Shown here one piece after another: positions 16,800 through 25,365 of a stretch of DNA of 64,000 bases. The position numbers and the translations under genes are program-made. Source of the stretch: Lysobacter helvus (GTDB taxonomy: Bacteria; Pseudomonadota; Gammaproteobacteria; Xanthomonadales; Xanthomonadaceae); contig NZ_AP024546.1 in the NCBI RefSeq assembly GCF_018406645.1, positions 868,001-932,000 of the forward strand. The letters run 5' to 3'. Every line of letters starts with the position of its first letter. Positions within the stretch are counted from its first letter, which is position 1. The notes under the pieces are model-generated. The model saw only the letters and a list, made by a program, of their open reading frames with translations, was not told where the DNA came from and searched no databases.

Positions 16800-16879
16800 A
16801 ACACCACCCCTGTGTGTAAGGTTTCGAAGGCCCTCGGAACCGGGGGCTCATCCATTTCCTTACAGCCGGCATCGCGAAA

Positions 16880-16906
16880 GCGTGATGACGCTGAGGGTCA
16901 TCACGC
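16880..16906 (-). terminator. 10-base inverted repeat between the tandem proteases (terminator or operator)
   Basis: Arms GCGTGATGAC (16880-16889) and GTCATCACGC (16897-16906) are perfect complements with a 7-base spacer. It lies 56 bases beyond the stop of the upstream protease and about 80 bases before the start of the downstream one. Read on the minus strand the hairpin is followed by only three T residues (CGCTTTCG), so it is a weak intrinsic terminator. It could instead be an operator for protease copy 1. Confidence 0.5.
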
Positions 16907-16961
16907 ATTTCCACGACCGGTGGTCGTCCCGGCGCGTCCGTCCGGCGGGTGGGCGGGCGCG

Positions 16962-19430
16962 TCAGCGGCCCGCGATTTTCCAGTTGAGGTCGGCGACGCG
17001 CTCGAGTTCGCGGCCCGCAAGGACCGTCGCGCCCGACATCAGTTGCATGTAGACCTGGCCCGTCGCGACGTTGCGCCAGACGAGGTCGGCGCGGTTGTCG
17101 CCGTTGTAGTCGCCGCTGTTGACGATCGTCCAGTTGGCGTCGCGCTCGGTGTACGACGTCTGCATCGTCGGCGTGGCGCCATCCATCTTCCAGAGCACGT
17201 TCACGCCGGTGACGGAATTGCGCCAGTAGATGTCGTCCTTGCCATCGCCGTCGAAGTCGTTGACCGCGACGATCTTCCAGTTGAAGTCGTTCACCGTCGT
17301 GGTGGCGCGCGATCCCGGCAGCACCGTGGTGACCTGCATGAACTGGACGAAGTTCTCGCCCGTGTTCGTGTTGCGCCACAGCACGTCGTCGTAGCCGTCG
17401 CCATTGAAATCGCCGGTGTCCACGACGGTCCAGGCCTGGTCGGTTTCGCGGTGGACGTAGGACATGTTGCGCAACGTCGCGCCATCCATGAACCACACCG
17501 CGGTCAGGCCGTTGGATGTGTTGCGCCAGTACAGGTCGGTCTTGCCGTCGCCGTCGAAGTCGCCGCGCGCCACGAGCTTCCATTCCGGCTCGGAAACGCG
17601 CGCGGTCATGCCCGAACCCGCAAGGACCTGCGTGCCGTTCATGAGCTGCACGTAGTCCTCGCCCGTGACCTGGTTGCGCCACAGGACGTCGGCATGCGCA
17701 TCGCCGTTGAAGTCGCCCGAGGCCACCACGTCCCACGCGGTGTTCGCTTCGCGATAGACCTGCGCCGCCCAGATGCGATCGAGGCCGATCATTCCCCAGA
17801 TCGTGTTCTGCCCGGTCGCGACGTTGTGCCACAACAGGTCGGCCATGCCGTCGCCGTCGTAGTCGTTGCGGTGCGAGGTGTGCGCCTGGCGGAACGCGGC
17901 GACGACCGGGATCGTCTGGCGCAGCGCGCGCGCGTTGTCCGCCTGGTCGGCGAGGCCGCAGGGGGCCGCCGCCGGGCCGCCCGACCACGTGCACAGGATG
18001 TTCGGGTTGGAGAACACGCGCACCTTGTGCAGGCCCGTCGTGCCGTACGCCATCACGGTGTACACGGAGGCCGAACCGCCGCGATAGCCGAACGAATACG
18101 GCAGCACGCCGTATTCCTCGGGCTGCAGCACGCCATCGGTGTCCGAAGCGGTTTCACGATCGTGCTGCAGGCCCATGTTGTGGCCGAGCTCGTGCGCCAG
18201 CGCTTCATCGCGGCACACCGTGCCGTTGCTCGGGAACGCACCGCCCGAATCGCCATTCGAATCGCTGACCACCGAATAGCCGTACGGCGCATCGTTGGTC
18301 GCGGTGATGCCGGCCTGGCCCGCGCCCGCCAGCCAGGCGATGCCGCAGCCCTGCTGCGCGGTGCTGCTGTAGTTGCGGACGAGGGAGACGACGTCGGCGC
18401 CCACGGCTTCGCGCATGGCCACGAGCGGCGCCAGCGCGGCGGGCACGGGCTTGTCGTCGCAGTTGAGCGAGCCGTTGCTCTGTTCGGTGCATGCCACGCC
18501 CGTCACGTCGTACAGCGCGTCGGAATTGGAATTGGCTTCGGTGTAGTCGACCTGCAGCGTGCCGGCCAGGCGCAACGCGGCATCGACCTGGCTCGCCCCG
18601 TACGCCTGGTTGGCGACGTCGACGAGGAAGGTGATGCGCGTGTTCGCACCCGCCGTGCCGCCGAAGCGCGAAGCGAACTGCGGCGTGTAGCCGACCAGCA
18701 GGTCGACCGTGGTCGACGCGGACGCGTTGGCGGTGGTGGCGTTGGCCGTGGCCAGGGGGCCGGACACCGCCGACGCGGTGCGCGCCTGGCGGATCATGGC
18801 CATGTCCGCGGCATCGGCGCGCGCGCCGGCCATGCGGGGCGGCAAGCGCACGTCGGAGCGGCCCGACGGATCCGCGCCGGTCATGCCCAGGCGGGCTTCC
18901 ATCGCGCCGTCGGTTTCCAGCATCCACGTGCGGCCGCGGATGGTGGTGAGGCGCAGCGTGTCGCCGGACCGGGTGGGAATGGTGCCGAACACCGCGGTCG
19001 GGCCGAACGTGATGATGGCTTCGTTGCCCGGCGTGGCGCCGGCGGGGCTGCCGATCCAGGTCCAGTTGCCATCGGCGTGTTCGACATGGCGCGAATAGCG
19101 CAGGCGGATCGGGCTGCCGTCGGGCGCGGTGAGTTCGAGTTCGCCCTTGGCGATGGCGGCGATGGCATGGTCTTCGCTGATCGACACGGGACGCCAGGTG
19201 TAGGCGGTGTCGTGGATCGGCGTGGCCTTGGGATACGCGACCAGCGTGCCGCGGTCGGGCAGCGAGGCGATGCCGCGGGCATGGGCGGCAGGCAGTTGCC
19301 CGCGCGCGATCGACCCCATCGACGCGGCAGGCGGCGTGGCCGCCCGTGCGTGCGAAGCCGGGGGCGACGTGGATTGGTTCGAACAGGCACCCGCGGCGAG
19401 GATCGCGGCGGCTAGCAGGATGTGGCGCAT
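16962..19430 (-). CDS. Exported metzincin (reprolysin-like) protease with FG-GAP repeats, copy 2
   Basis: An 822-residue paralog of the neighbouring protease with the same order of parts. A signal peptide (HILLAAAILAAGAC) is followed by a propeptide region that shares HVEHADGNWTWIG and ITFGPTAVFGT with copy 1, then the zinc motif HELGHNMGLQHD at about residue 412, a Met-turn in YTVMAYGTTG and six C-terminal FG-GAP repeats from about residue 520. Cysteines around the catalytic domain (for example CGIAWLAG, CTWSGGPAAAPCG) are placed as in copy 1 and probably form disulfides. The prodomain differs most, with an Ala/Thr/Asn-rich insert before STTVDLLVGYTPQF. The first gene of the pair, it probably has its promoter in the 220-base spacer before scoB. 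Confidence 0.9.
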   Translation of the reverse strand: MRHILLAAAILAAGACSNQSTSPPASHARAATPPAASMGSIARGQLPAAHARGIASLPDRGTLVAYPKATPIHDTAYTWRPVSISEDHAIAAIAKGELELTAPDGSPIRLRYSRHVEHADGNWTWIGSPAGATPGNEAIITFGPTAVFGTIPTRSGDTLRLTTIRGRTWMLETDGAMEARLGMTGADPSGRSDVRLPPRMAGARADAADMAMIRQARTASAVSGPLATANATTANASASTTVDLLVGYTPQFASRFGGTAGANTRITFLVDVANQAYGASQVDAALRLAGTLQVDYTEANSNSDALYDVTGVACTEQSNGSLNCDDKPVPAALAPLVAMREAVGADVVSLVRNYSSTAQQGCGIAWLAGAGQAGITATNDAPYGYSVVSDSNGDSGGAFPSNGTVCRDEALAHELGHNMGLQHDRETASDTDGVLQPEEYGVLPYSFGYRGGSASVYTVMAYGTTGLHKVRVFSNPNILCTWSGGPAAAPCGLADQADNARALRQTIPVVAAFRQAHTSHRNDYDGDGMADLLWHNVATGQNTIWGMIGLDRIWAAQVYREANTAWDVVASGDFNGDAHADVLWRNQVTGEDYVQLMNGTQVLAGSGMTARVSEPEWKLVARGDFDGDGKTDLYWRNTSNGLTAVWFMDGATLRNMSYVHRETDQAWTVVDTGDFNGDGYDDVLWRNTNTGENFVQFMQVTTVLPGSRATTTVNDFNWKIVAVNDFDGDGKDDIYWRNSVTGVNVLWKMDGATPTMQTSYTERDANWTIVNSGDYNGDNRADLVWRNVATGQVYMQLMSGATVLAGRELERVADLNWKIAGR
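16975..17875 (-). repeat. Six FG-GAP/VCBS repeats in protease copy 2
   Basis: Six units of about 48 codons in the same arrangement as copy 1. The first unit has WHN in place of WRN, and the second and sixth have altered acidic loops (NGDAHAD, NGDNRAD), which may bind calcium less tightly. Confidence 0.85.
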
Positions 19431-19619
19431 GCAAGGTCCCGTGGAAAAGATGATCGGTGGCGTACCCCCGACGCGGGATTATCCACGTCGGACGCTGGAC
19501 CGTCCCGGCGGGCAGTCACGGATCGGAGTGACCTTCCGCCCCCTGGGGCCGGTGTTGCCGGCGAGTCTCCACCGGACCGCGTGAAGATGCCAAGGACACG
19601 CCACAAGGTTCAAGGACCG

Positions 19620-19641
19620 GGCGCGCGGGAGGCCGCGCGCC
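19620..19641 (-). terminator. GC hairpin just after scoB
   Basis: A perfect nine-base-pair stem (GGCGCGCGG at 19620-19628 against CCGCGCGCC at 19633-19641, loop GAGG) lies 9 bases past the scoB stop. There is no T-run, so termination would be inefficient or Rho-assisted. The rest of the 220-base spacer between scoB and protease copy 2 shows only a small inverted repeat (GTCAC at 19515-19519, GTGAC at 19528-19532). Confidence 0.4.
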
Positions 19642-19650
19642 GATGCCGCA

Positions 19651-20277
19651 TCACTTCACCGGCACGCCGGTTTTTTCCGCGAGTTCTTCGCGCGAGACGC
19701 CCGGCGCGAGTTCCACCAGGTGCAGGCCGTCCGGCGTGACGTCCATGACGGCGAGGTCGGTGATCACGCGGTTCACCACGCCCACGCCCGTCAGCGGCAA
19801 CGTGCATTGCGGGAGCAGCTTGTGTTCGCCGCCCTTGGCGGTGTGCTCCATCAGCACGACCACGCGCTTGACGCCGGCGACGAGGTCCATCGCGCCGCCC
19901 ATGCCCTTCACCATCTTGCCGGGCACCATCCAGTTGGCCAGGTCGCCCTGGTCGGTGACCTGCATCGCGCCGAGGATCGCCAGGTCGATGTGGCCGCCGC
20001 GAATCATCGCGAACGAATCGTGGCTGCCGAAATAGCTGGCGCCCTTGCGCGCGGTGACCGTCTGCTTGCCGGCGTTGATCAGGTCGGCGTCGACTTCGTT
20101 TTCCGCCGGGAACGGGCCGATGCCGAGCAGGCCGTTCTCCGACTGCAACCACACGTCCATGCCGTCGGGAATGTAGTTGGCCACCAGCGTCGGCAGGCCG
20201 ATGCCGAGGTTCACGTAGGCGCCGTCGCTGAGTTCCTGTGCGGCGCGTTGCGCCATTTCGTCGCGGGTCCAGGCCAT
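19651..20277 (-). CDS. scoB: 3-oxoacid CoA-transferase subunit B
   Basis: A 208-residue beta subunit of succinyl-CoA:3-oxoacid CoA-transferase, which activates acetoacetate and related 3-oxoacids with CoA taken from succinyl-CoA. The catalytic glutamate is in the [12 protein letters not shown] motif; [13 protein letters not shown] at the N terminus and [20 protein letters not shown] are family segments. Its start overlaps the stop of scoA in a TAATG arrangement, as expected for the two subunits of one enzyme. Length is typical (about 210). The role is ketone-body or acetoacetate use; in this genome acetoacetate is also a product of the tyrosine pathway encoded by fahA and maiA some 26 kb away. 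Confidence 0.93.
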   Translation of the reverse strand: MAWTRDEMAQRAAQELSDGAYVNLGIGLPTLVANYIPDGMDVWLQSENGLLGIGPFPAENEVDADLINAGKQTVTARKGASYFGSHDSFAMIRGGHIDLAILGAMQVTDQGDLANWMVPGKMVKGMGGAMDLVAGVKRVVVLMEHTAKGGEHKLLPQCTLPLTGVGVVNRVITDLAVMDVTPDGLHLVELAPGVSREELAEKTGVPVK

Positions 20278-20987
20278 TACACGGCTCCCTGGCGCACGGT
20301 GCGCTGTTCGATGCGTTTTTCGGGCGTCGCGTTCACGACGATGCGGTCGACGTAGATGCCGGGCAGGTGCACGTGGTCCGGATCGATGTCCCCGACTTCC
20401 ACCAGCTGCTCCACTTCCGCCACGCACGTCTTGCCCGCCATCGCGCACGCAGGATTGAAGTTGCGTGCGGTCTTGCGGAACACGAGGTTGCCGGCCTTGT
20501 CGGCCTTCCATGCCTTGACCAGCGAGACGTCGGCCTTCAGCGCGGTTTCCATCACGTAGTGGTGGCCGTCGAACTCGCGCGTTTCCTTGCCGTCCGCGAC
20601 GATCGTGCCGTAGCCGGTGCGCGTGAAGAACGCGGGGATGCCTGCGCCGCCGGCGCGCAGGCGTTCGGCGAGCGTGCCCTGCGGGTTGAATTCGAGTTCG
20701 AGTTCGCCGGAGAGGTACTGGCGTTCGAATTCCTTGTTCTCGCCCACGTACGACGAAATCATCTTGCGGATCTGGCGCGTGCCGAGCAGCAGGCCGAGGC
20801 CGAAGCCGTCGACGCCGGCGTTGTTGGAAATCACCGTCAGCGATTTCGCGCCGGAATCCCGCAGCGCTTCGATCAGCGCCTCCGGGATGCCGCACAGGCC
20901 GAAGCCCCCGACCGCGAGCGTCTGCCCGTCGGCGACGAGGCCATCGAGCGCCGTCCTGGCGTCCTTGTAGAGCTTCGATTGCGCCAT
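20277..20987 (-). CDS. scoA: 3-oxoacid CoA-transferase subunit A
   Basis: A 236-residue alpha subunit of the same CoA-transferase. The glycine-rich CoA-binding motif [13 protein letters not shown] is near residue 27, followed by [19 protein letters not shown] and [16 protein letters not shown], all typical of ScoA/PcaI proteins. It precedes scoB in a two-gene unit and follows manC on the same strand after 92 bases, so it may have its own promoter in that gap. Nothing odd was seen. Confidence 0.93.
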   Translation of the reverse strand: MAQSKLYKDARTALDGLVADGQTLAVGGFGLCGIPEALIEALRDSGAKSLTVISNNAGVDGFGLGLLLGTRQIRKMISSYVGENKEFERQYLSGELELEFNPQGTLAERLRAGGAGIPAFFTRTGYGTIVADGKETREFDGHHYVMETALKADVSLVKAWKADKAGNLVFRKTARNFNPACAMAGKTCVAEVEQLVEVGDIDPDHVHLPGIYVDRIVVNATPEKRIEQRTVRQGAV

Positions 20988-21079
20988 GCGCGTGTCTCCC
21001 TGGTTCGATGCAGCGTGCTGCAAGTGCGAAATGTTATCCGGCGCGCATTGCACGCGCACCGTACGAAAGTCGTAGGCGC

Positions 21080-22492
21080 CTACTCGCGCCCGTACACGTC
21101 CTCGAGGCGGACGATGTCGTCCTCGCCGAGGTAGCTGCCCGATTGCACTTCGATCAGTTCCACGGGCTCGGCCGTCCTGTTGCGCAGGCGATGCACGCTG
21201 CCCAGCGGGATGTAGGTGCTCTGGTTCTCGTGCAGGTCGAACACGCGATCGTCGCACGTCACTTCCGCCGTGCCCGACACCACCACCCAGTGTTCGGCGC
21301 GCTTGTGGTGCTTCTGCAGGCTCAGCACCGCGCCGGGCTTGAGCACGAGGCGCTTCACCTGGAACCGCGGGCCCGCGTCCACCGAGTCGTAGCTGCCCCA
21401 CGGGCGGTACACCTTGCGGTGGAACAGGTGTTCCTGGCGGCCGGCGGCCTTCAGCCGGTCGACGATCGCCTTGACGTCCTGCACGCGATCCTTGCGCGCG
21501 ATCAACGTGGCATCGGGCGTGTCGACGATGACGAGGCCGTCGACGCCGATCGTCGCGACCAGGCGACGATCGGACGCGCGCACCAGGCTGTCGCGCGTGT
21601 CGATGGAAATGACGTCGCCTTCGTGGCGATTGCCGTCCGCATCGCGCGGCGAGGCCGCCCACAGCGACGACCACGAGCCGATGTCGCTCCAGCCGCAGCT
21701 CACGGGCACCACGGCGGCGCGGTCGGTCTTTTCCATCACCGCGTAGTCGATCGAATCGCTGGGGCTGGACGCGAAGGCGTCCTTGTCGACGCGGATGAAG
21801 TCGAGGTCGCGCTTCGCGCGTTCGCACGCGGCCGTGGCGGCGGCGAACATCGCCGGCGCGTAGGCCAGCAGTTCGTCGAGGTAACGCTGCGCGGAAAACA
21901 CGAACATGCCGGAATTCCACGAATACCCGCCATCGGCGAGGTATTGCTGCGCGGTGGCCAGGTCCGGCTTCTCGACGAAGCGCTGCACCTTGAAGCCGTC
22001 CTCGCCCAGCGGCGCGCCGCGCGCGATGTAGCCGTAGCCTGTTTCCGGCGCGTCGGGCTCGATGCCGAAGGTGACCAGCCAACCGGCTTCGGCCAGGCCG
22101 ATCGCGTGCACGATGGCCGCGCGGAAGGCCGCTTCGTCCTCGATGAGGTGGTCGGCGGGCAGCACCACCATCACGGCGTCCGGATCGCGGGCCGCCAGGT
22201 GCAGGGCCGCGATCGCGATGGCCGGCGCGGTGTTGCGAGCGACCGGTTCGAGCAGGATCCCGCCGTTGGCCAGCCCCACGCCCTGCAGCTGCTCGCCCAC
22301 CATGAAGCGGTGTTCTTCGCTGCAGACGGTGACCGGCGGCTGCGCGCCCGGCAGGGCGGCCGCGCGGCGCAGGGTCTCCTGGTACAGCGAGCGTTCGCCG
22401 ATGAGCGAGAGGAACTGCTTGGGCTGGTTCTGCCGCGACAGCGGCCACAGGCGCGAACCGCTGCCGCCGCTGAGGATCACCGGATGCAGCAT
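21080..22492 (-). CDS. manC: Mannose-1-phosphate guanylyltransferase / mannose-6-phosphate isomerase
   Basis: A 470-residue bifunctional type II phosphomannose isomerase/GDP-mannose pyrophosphorylase, called XanB in Xanthomonas. It supplies GDP-mannose for O-antigen and exopolysaccharide. The N terminus has the pyrophosphorylase signature ILSGGSGSRLWPLSR with the catalytic NQPKQF lysine; DADRAAVVPVSCGWSDIGSW-type residues (about 250) follow; the C-terminal cupin (RAEHWVVVSGTAEV, then NQSTYIPLGSVHRL) is the zinc-dependent isomerase. The ATG at 22492 was chosen over 22537 because conservation begins at LHPVILSGG. It is divergent from etfB, next to the O-antigen locus, which fits its job. Confidence 0.95.
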   Translation of the reverse strand: MLHPVILSGGSGSRLWPLSRQNQPKQFLSLIGERSLYQETLRRAAALPGAQPPVTVCSEEHRFMVGEQLQGVGLANGGILLEPVARNTAPAIAIAALHLAARDPDAVMVVLPADHLIEDEAAFRAAIVHAIGLAEAGWLVTFGIEPDAPETGYGYIARGAPLGEDGFKVQRFVEKPDLATAQQYLADGGYSWNSGMFVFSAQRYLDELLAYAPAMFAAATAACERAKRDLDFIRVDKDAFASSPSDSIDYAVMEKTDRAAVVPVSCGWSDIGSWSSLWAASPRDADGNRHEGDVISIDTRDSLVRASDRRLVATIGVDGLVIVDTPDATLIARKDRVQDVKAIVDRLKAAGRQEHLFHRKVYRPWGSYDSVDAGPRFQVKRLVLKPGAVLSLQKHHKRAEHWVVVSGTAEVTCDDRVFDLHENQSTYIPLGSVHRLRNRTAEPVELIEVQSGSYLGEDDIVRLEDVYGRE

Positions 22493-22635
22493 TCCCGCCC
22501 CTTTCCTTCGAAAAACGAGGCGTGAAGGGTACTGCATCGCACCCTGCCTCGACGGTGCGGGGCCCCCGGTCCGTTAGAATTGCCGGCCCACGGCCCGCTC
22601 CATGGGCCTCCCCTGCCCCCAGGATTCCCCGAACG

Positions 22636-23382
22636 ATGAAGATCCTCGTCGGCTACAAGCGCGTGGTGGACTACAACGTCCGCATCCAGGTCAAGCCGGA
22701 TGGTTCCGGCGTGGTCACCGATGGCGTGAAGCTGTCGGCCAACCCCTTCGACGAAATCGCGCTGGAAGAAGCGCTGCGCCTGCGCGACAAGGGCATCGCG
22801 ACGGAAGTGATCGTCGCCACCATCGCCCCCGCCGACGCCCAGGCCCACCTGCGCAACGGCCTGGCGATGGGCGCCAACCGCGCGATCCACGTGGTCGTGG
22901 ATGGCCCGGTCGATCCGATCGTCGCCGCGCGCACGCTGCTCAAGCTGGTCGAGAAGGAACAGCCGGACCTGGTGATCCTCGGCAAGCAGGCCATCGACGA
23001 CGACGCCAACCAGACGGGCCAGATGCTCGCGACGTTGTGGGGCCGCCCGCAGGCCACGTTCGCCTCGAAGCTGGACGTGGAAGCCGGCAAGGCGAAGGTG
23101 ACGCGTGAAGTCGACGCCGGCCTGGAAACGCTGGAAGTCGACCTGCCCGCCGTCGTCACCACCGACCTGCGCCTCAACGAACCGCGCTTCATCAAGCTGC
23201 CGGACATCATGAAGGCGAAGAGCAAGCCGATGGAGTCGATCCCGTTCGCCGACCTCGGCGTGGACACCGGCGATGCGATGAAGACCACGCACTACGCGCC
23301 GCCTGCCAAGCGCAGCAAGGGCGTGATGGTGAAGGACGCGGCCGAACTGGTCGCCGCACTGAAAGCGAAGGGGTTGCTCTGA
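22636..23382 (+). CDS. etfB: Electron transfer flavoprotein beta subunit
   Basis: A 248-residue small subunit of ETF, a soluble dimer that collects electrons from acyl-CoA and other dehydrogenases for ETF-QO. It starts MKILVGYKRVVDYNVRI, and shows the AMP-binding region GKQAIDDDANQTGQMLA and the conserved recognition-loop lead TTDLRLNEPRFIKLPDIMKAK. It is the first gene of a plus-strand train; its TGA overlaps the ATG of etfA. In xanthomonads etfA/etfB mark one border of the variable LPS locus. The promoter must lie in the 143-base region shared with manC, in which GTTAGAAT at about 22574 may be a -10 element. Confidence 0.96.
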   Translation: MKILVGYKRVVDYNVRIQVKPDGSGVVTDGVKLSANPFDEIALEEALRLRDKGIATEVIVATIAPADAQAHLRNGLAMGANRAIHVVVDGPVDPIVAARTLLKLVEKEQPDLVILGKQAIDDDANQTGQMLATLWGRPQATFASKLDVEAGKAKVTREVDAGLETLEVDLPAVVTTDLRLNEPRFIKLPDIMKAKSKPMESIPFADLGVDTGDAMKTTHYAPPAKRSKGVMVKDAAELVAALKAKGLL

Positions 23383-24320
23383 TGGCCAAGGTACTCATCG
23401 TTGCCGAACATCTCGGCGGGAAGCTCAACGCCGCGACGGCGAAGTGCGTGTCGGCCGCGAAGGCCGTCAACGCCGACGCGATCGACGTGGTCGTGCTCGC
23501 ATCGGATCCGGCCGGCGTCGCCGCCGAAGCCGCGCAGATCGACGGCGTGTCGCGCGTGATCGCGGTGGCCAACGCCGCGAACGAACACGCGATCGCGCAG
23601 GTGCTCGCGCCGCAGATCGCCAAGCTGGCCGAGGGATACACGCACGTGTTCGGCCCGAGCACCACGTTCGGCAAGGACCTGATGCCGTGCGTCGCCGCGC
23701 TGCTGCACGTCTCGCAGGTGTCGGACGTGATGTCGGTGGAAGGCCCGACGACGTTCAAGCGCCCGATCTATGCGGGCAATGCGATCGTCACGGTCGAAAC
23801 GCCGGCGGGCAAGCCCGTCGTCGCGACGGTGCGCACCGCGTCGTGGCCGGAAGCGGCGCGCGGCGGCAGTGCCGCCGTTGAATCCGCGACGGTCGATGCG
23901 ACGTTGCCGACGCACACGCGCTTCGTCGAACTGGCCGCGGGCAAGTCGGATCGCCCGGACCTGCAGAGCGCCAGGCGCGTCGTGTCCGGTGGGCGCGGTG
24001 TCGGTTCGGCCGAGAACTTCAAGATCGTGTACGACCTGGCCGACAAGCTGGGCGCGGCCGTCGGCGCATCGCGCGCCGCGGTGGATGCCGGTTACGTGCC
24101 GAACGAACTGCAGGTCGGCCAGACGGGCAAGATCATCTCGCCGGAGCTGTACATCGCGATCGGCATCAGCGGCGCGATCCAGCATCTCACCGGCATCAAG
24201 GATGCGGGCACGATCGTGGCGATCAACAAGGACGCGGAAGCGCCGATCTTCGAGATCGCGGACATCGGCCTGGTCGGCGACCTGTTCAAGCTGCTGCCGG
24301 AACTCGAGTCCGCCCTATGA
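23382..24320 (+). CDS. etfA: Electron transfer flavoprotein alpha subunit
   Basis: A 312-residue large, FAD-carrying subunit of ETF. The C-terminal FAD-binding domain is clear: [16 protein letters not shown], then [20 protein letters not shown], and [17 protein letters not shown] with IGLVGD near the end. The start ATG overlaps the etfB stop. Its own stop is overlapped by the ATG of a sugar acyltransferase gene, so a housekeeping redox gene is translationally coupled to the first polysaccharide gene. This is a notable feature of the locus rather than of the protein, which looks ordinary. Confidence 0.96.
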   Translation: MAKVLIVAEHLGGKLNAATAKCVSAAKAVNADAIDVVVLASDPAGVAAEAAQIDGVSRVIAVANAANEHAIAQVLAPQIAKLAEGYTHVFGPSTTFGKDLMPCVAALLHVSQVSDVMSVEGPTTFKRPIYAGNAIVTVETPAGKPVVATVRTASWPEAARGGSAAVESATVDATLPTHTRFVELAAGKSDRPDLQSARRVVSGGRGVGSAENFKIVYDLADKLGAAVGASRAAVDAGYVPNELQVGQTGKIISPELYIAIGISGAIQHLTGIKDAGTIVAINKDAEAPIFEIADIGLVGDLFKLLPELESAL

Positions 24321-24946
24321 CCGCAAGCGCCAAGCCCATCGCGATCGCCGGTGCCGGCGGATTCGCCCGGGAAGTGCTCTGGCTCCTCGAAGAGCTCGGC
24401 CTGGCCGGGCGCGTCGCCATGTTCTGCGAGAGCGATGACATCTGGCGCGCGCGCGACGTCGCCGACATTCCGGTGCTGCCGATTTCGCGCCTGCCGCACG
24501 ATGCGCACGTCGTCATCGGCATCGGCAACCCGGCGGCGCGGCGCGACCTGGTCGCGCAGCTGCCTGCCGACACGCACTATCCGACGTTCGTGCATCCCAA
24601 CGTGCGGATGGGACGCCGGGTGGAAATCGGCGCCGGGAGCGTCATCTGCGCCGGGTCGATCCTCACCTGCGACATCGTGCTCGCCGGCCACGCGCAGTTG
24701 AACCTGGCCACGACCGTGGGCCACGACTGCCGCCTCGAACGCTTCGTCACCACCGGCCCGGCCGTGAACATCAGCGGCAAGTGCGTGCTGGGCGAAGCGG
24801 CCTACCTCGGCACCAATGCCTGCGTGCGCGAGGGGATCAACATCGCGTCCGGTGCAACGGTGGGCATGGGCGCGGTGGTCGTGCGCGACCTTCCGGCAGC
24901 CGGCGTGTATGCGGGCAATCCCGCGCGAGCGCTGCAGAAGCCGTGA
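24317..24946 (+). CDS. NeuD/PglD-like sugar O/N-acyltransferase (hexapeptide repeat)
   Basis: A 209-residue left-handed beta-helix acyltransferase. The N-terminal Rossmann-like part begins [20 protein letters not shown], characteristic of PglD/NeuD proteins; hexapeptide repeats follow from about residue 95, with the likely catalytic His in [12 protein letters not shown] and the closing [13 protein letters not shown]. Such enzymes acetylate the amino group of UDP- or dTDP-linked 4- or 3-amino sugars, or hydroxyls of sialic acid. The DegT aminotransferase two genes later could make the amino group this enzyme acylates. Translation is coupled to etfA (ATGA) and to gtrA (GTGA). The exact substrate cannot be read from sequence. 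Confidence 0.85.
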   Translation: MTASAKPIAIAGAGGFAREVLWLLEELGLAGRVAMFCESDDIWRARDVADIPVLPISRLPHDAHVVIGIGNPAARRDLVAQLPADTHYPTFVHPNVRMGRRVEIGAGSVICAGSILTCDIVLAGHAQLNLATTVGHDCRLERFVTTGPAVNISGKCVLGEAAYLGTNACVREGINIASGATVGMGAVVVRDLPAAGVYAGNPARALQKP

Positions 24947-25365
24947 GCGCGACGAGCCGCCCCAAGCATCCGCTGCGCGCGCTGCTGCACGACCAGCGGG
25001 TCCGCTTCCTCCTCGTCGGTGGCTGGAACACCGCCATCGGCTACCTGGCATTCGTGCTCGTGCACGCACTGGCCGGCGCGCGCCTCGGCGCGATCGGGAC
25101 GCTGTTCGCGAGTTACTGCCTGGCCCTGCCCCATTCCTACCTGACGCAACGCCTGATCGTCTTCCGCCACGTGGGCCGGTGGTACGCGCAGTTCCCGCGG
25201 TTCGCCTTCGCCAACACGATCCTGTTCGCCGCCAACCTCGTCCTGCTGCCGCTGCTGTCGCGCGCCACGGGCGAGTTGCTGGTGGCGCAGGCCATCTCGA
25301 TCGTCCTCATCACCTGTGCCACCTACTTGGTGCACAAACACTTTTCCTTCGCGAGTCGCACATGA
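24943..25365 (+). CDS. GtrA-family membrane protein
   Basis: A 140-residue protein with four membrane helices of the GtrA family ([56 protein letters not shown], and a last helix ending [10 protein letters not shown]). GtrA proteins are thought to help flip or hold undecaprenyl-phosphate-linked sugars for modification of O-antigen. The start is a GTG at 24943 that overlaps the preceding stop (GTGA); no ATG is available. The last codons overlap the ATG of the aminotransferase. A GtrB-like glycosyltransferase lies downstream, which supports a Gtr-type decorating module. Confidence 0.85.
   Translation: MSATSRPKHPLRALLHDQRVRFLLVGGWNTAIGYLAFVLVHALAGARLGAIGTLFASYCLALPHSYLTQRLIVFRHVGRWYAQFPRFAFANTILFAANLVLLPLLSRATGELLVAQAISIVLITCATYLVHKHFSFASRT

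Noticed and set aside
16860-16960. Repeat arms considered as CRISPR or attachment-site traces
   Set aside because: Only one inverted repeat is present, with no spacers, no integrase and no direct repeats nearby.
14325-19415. Plus-strand frame of about 1700 codons opposite the two FG-GAP proteases
   Set aside because: It spans both proteases and their spacer, has no domain features, and reflects base composition. The minus-strand proteins have signals, zinc sites and repeats.
19515-19532. GTCAC-N8-GTGAC inverted repeat as a Clp site upstream of protease copy 2
   Set aside because: Half-sites point the wrong way round (GTCAC first) and spacing differs from TGTGA-N6-TCACA, so it does not fit a CRP/Clp operator.
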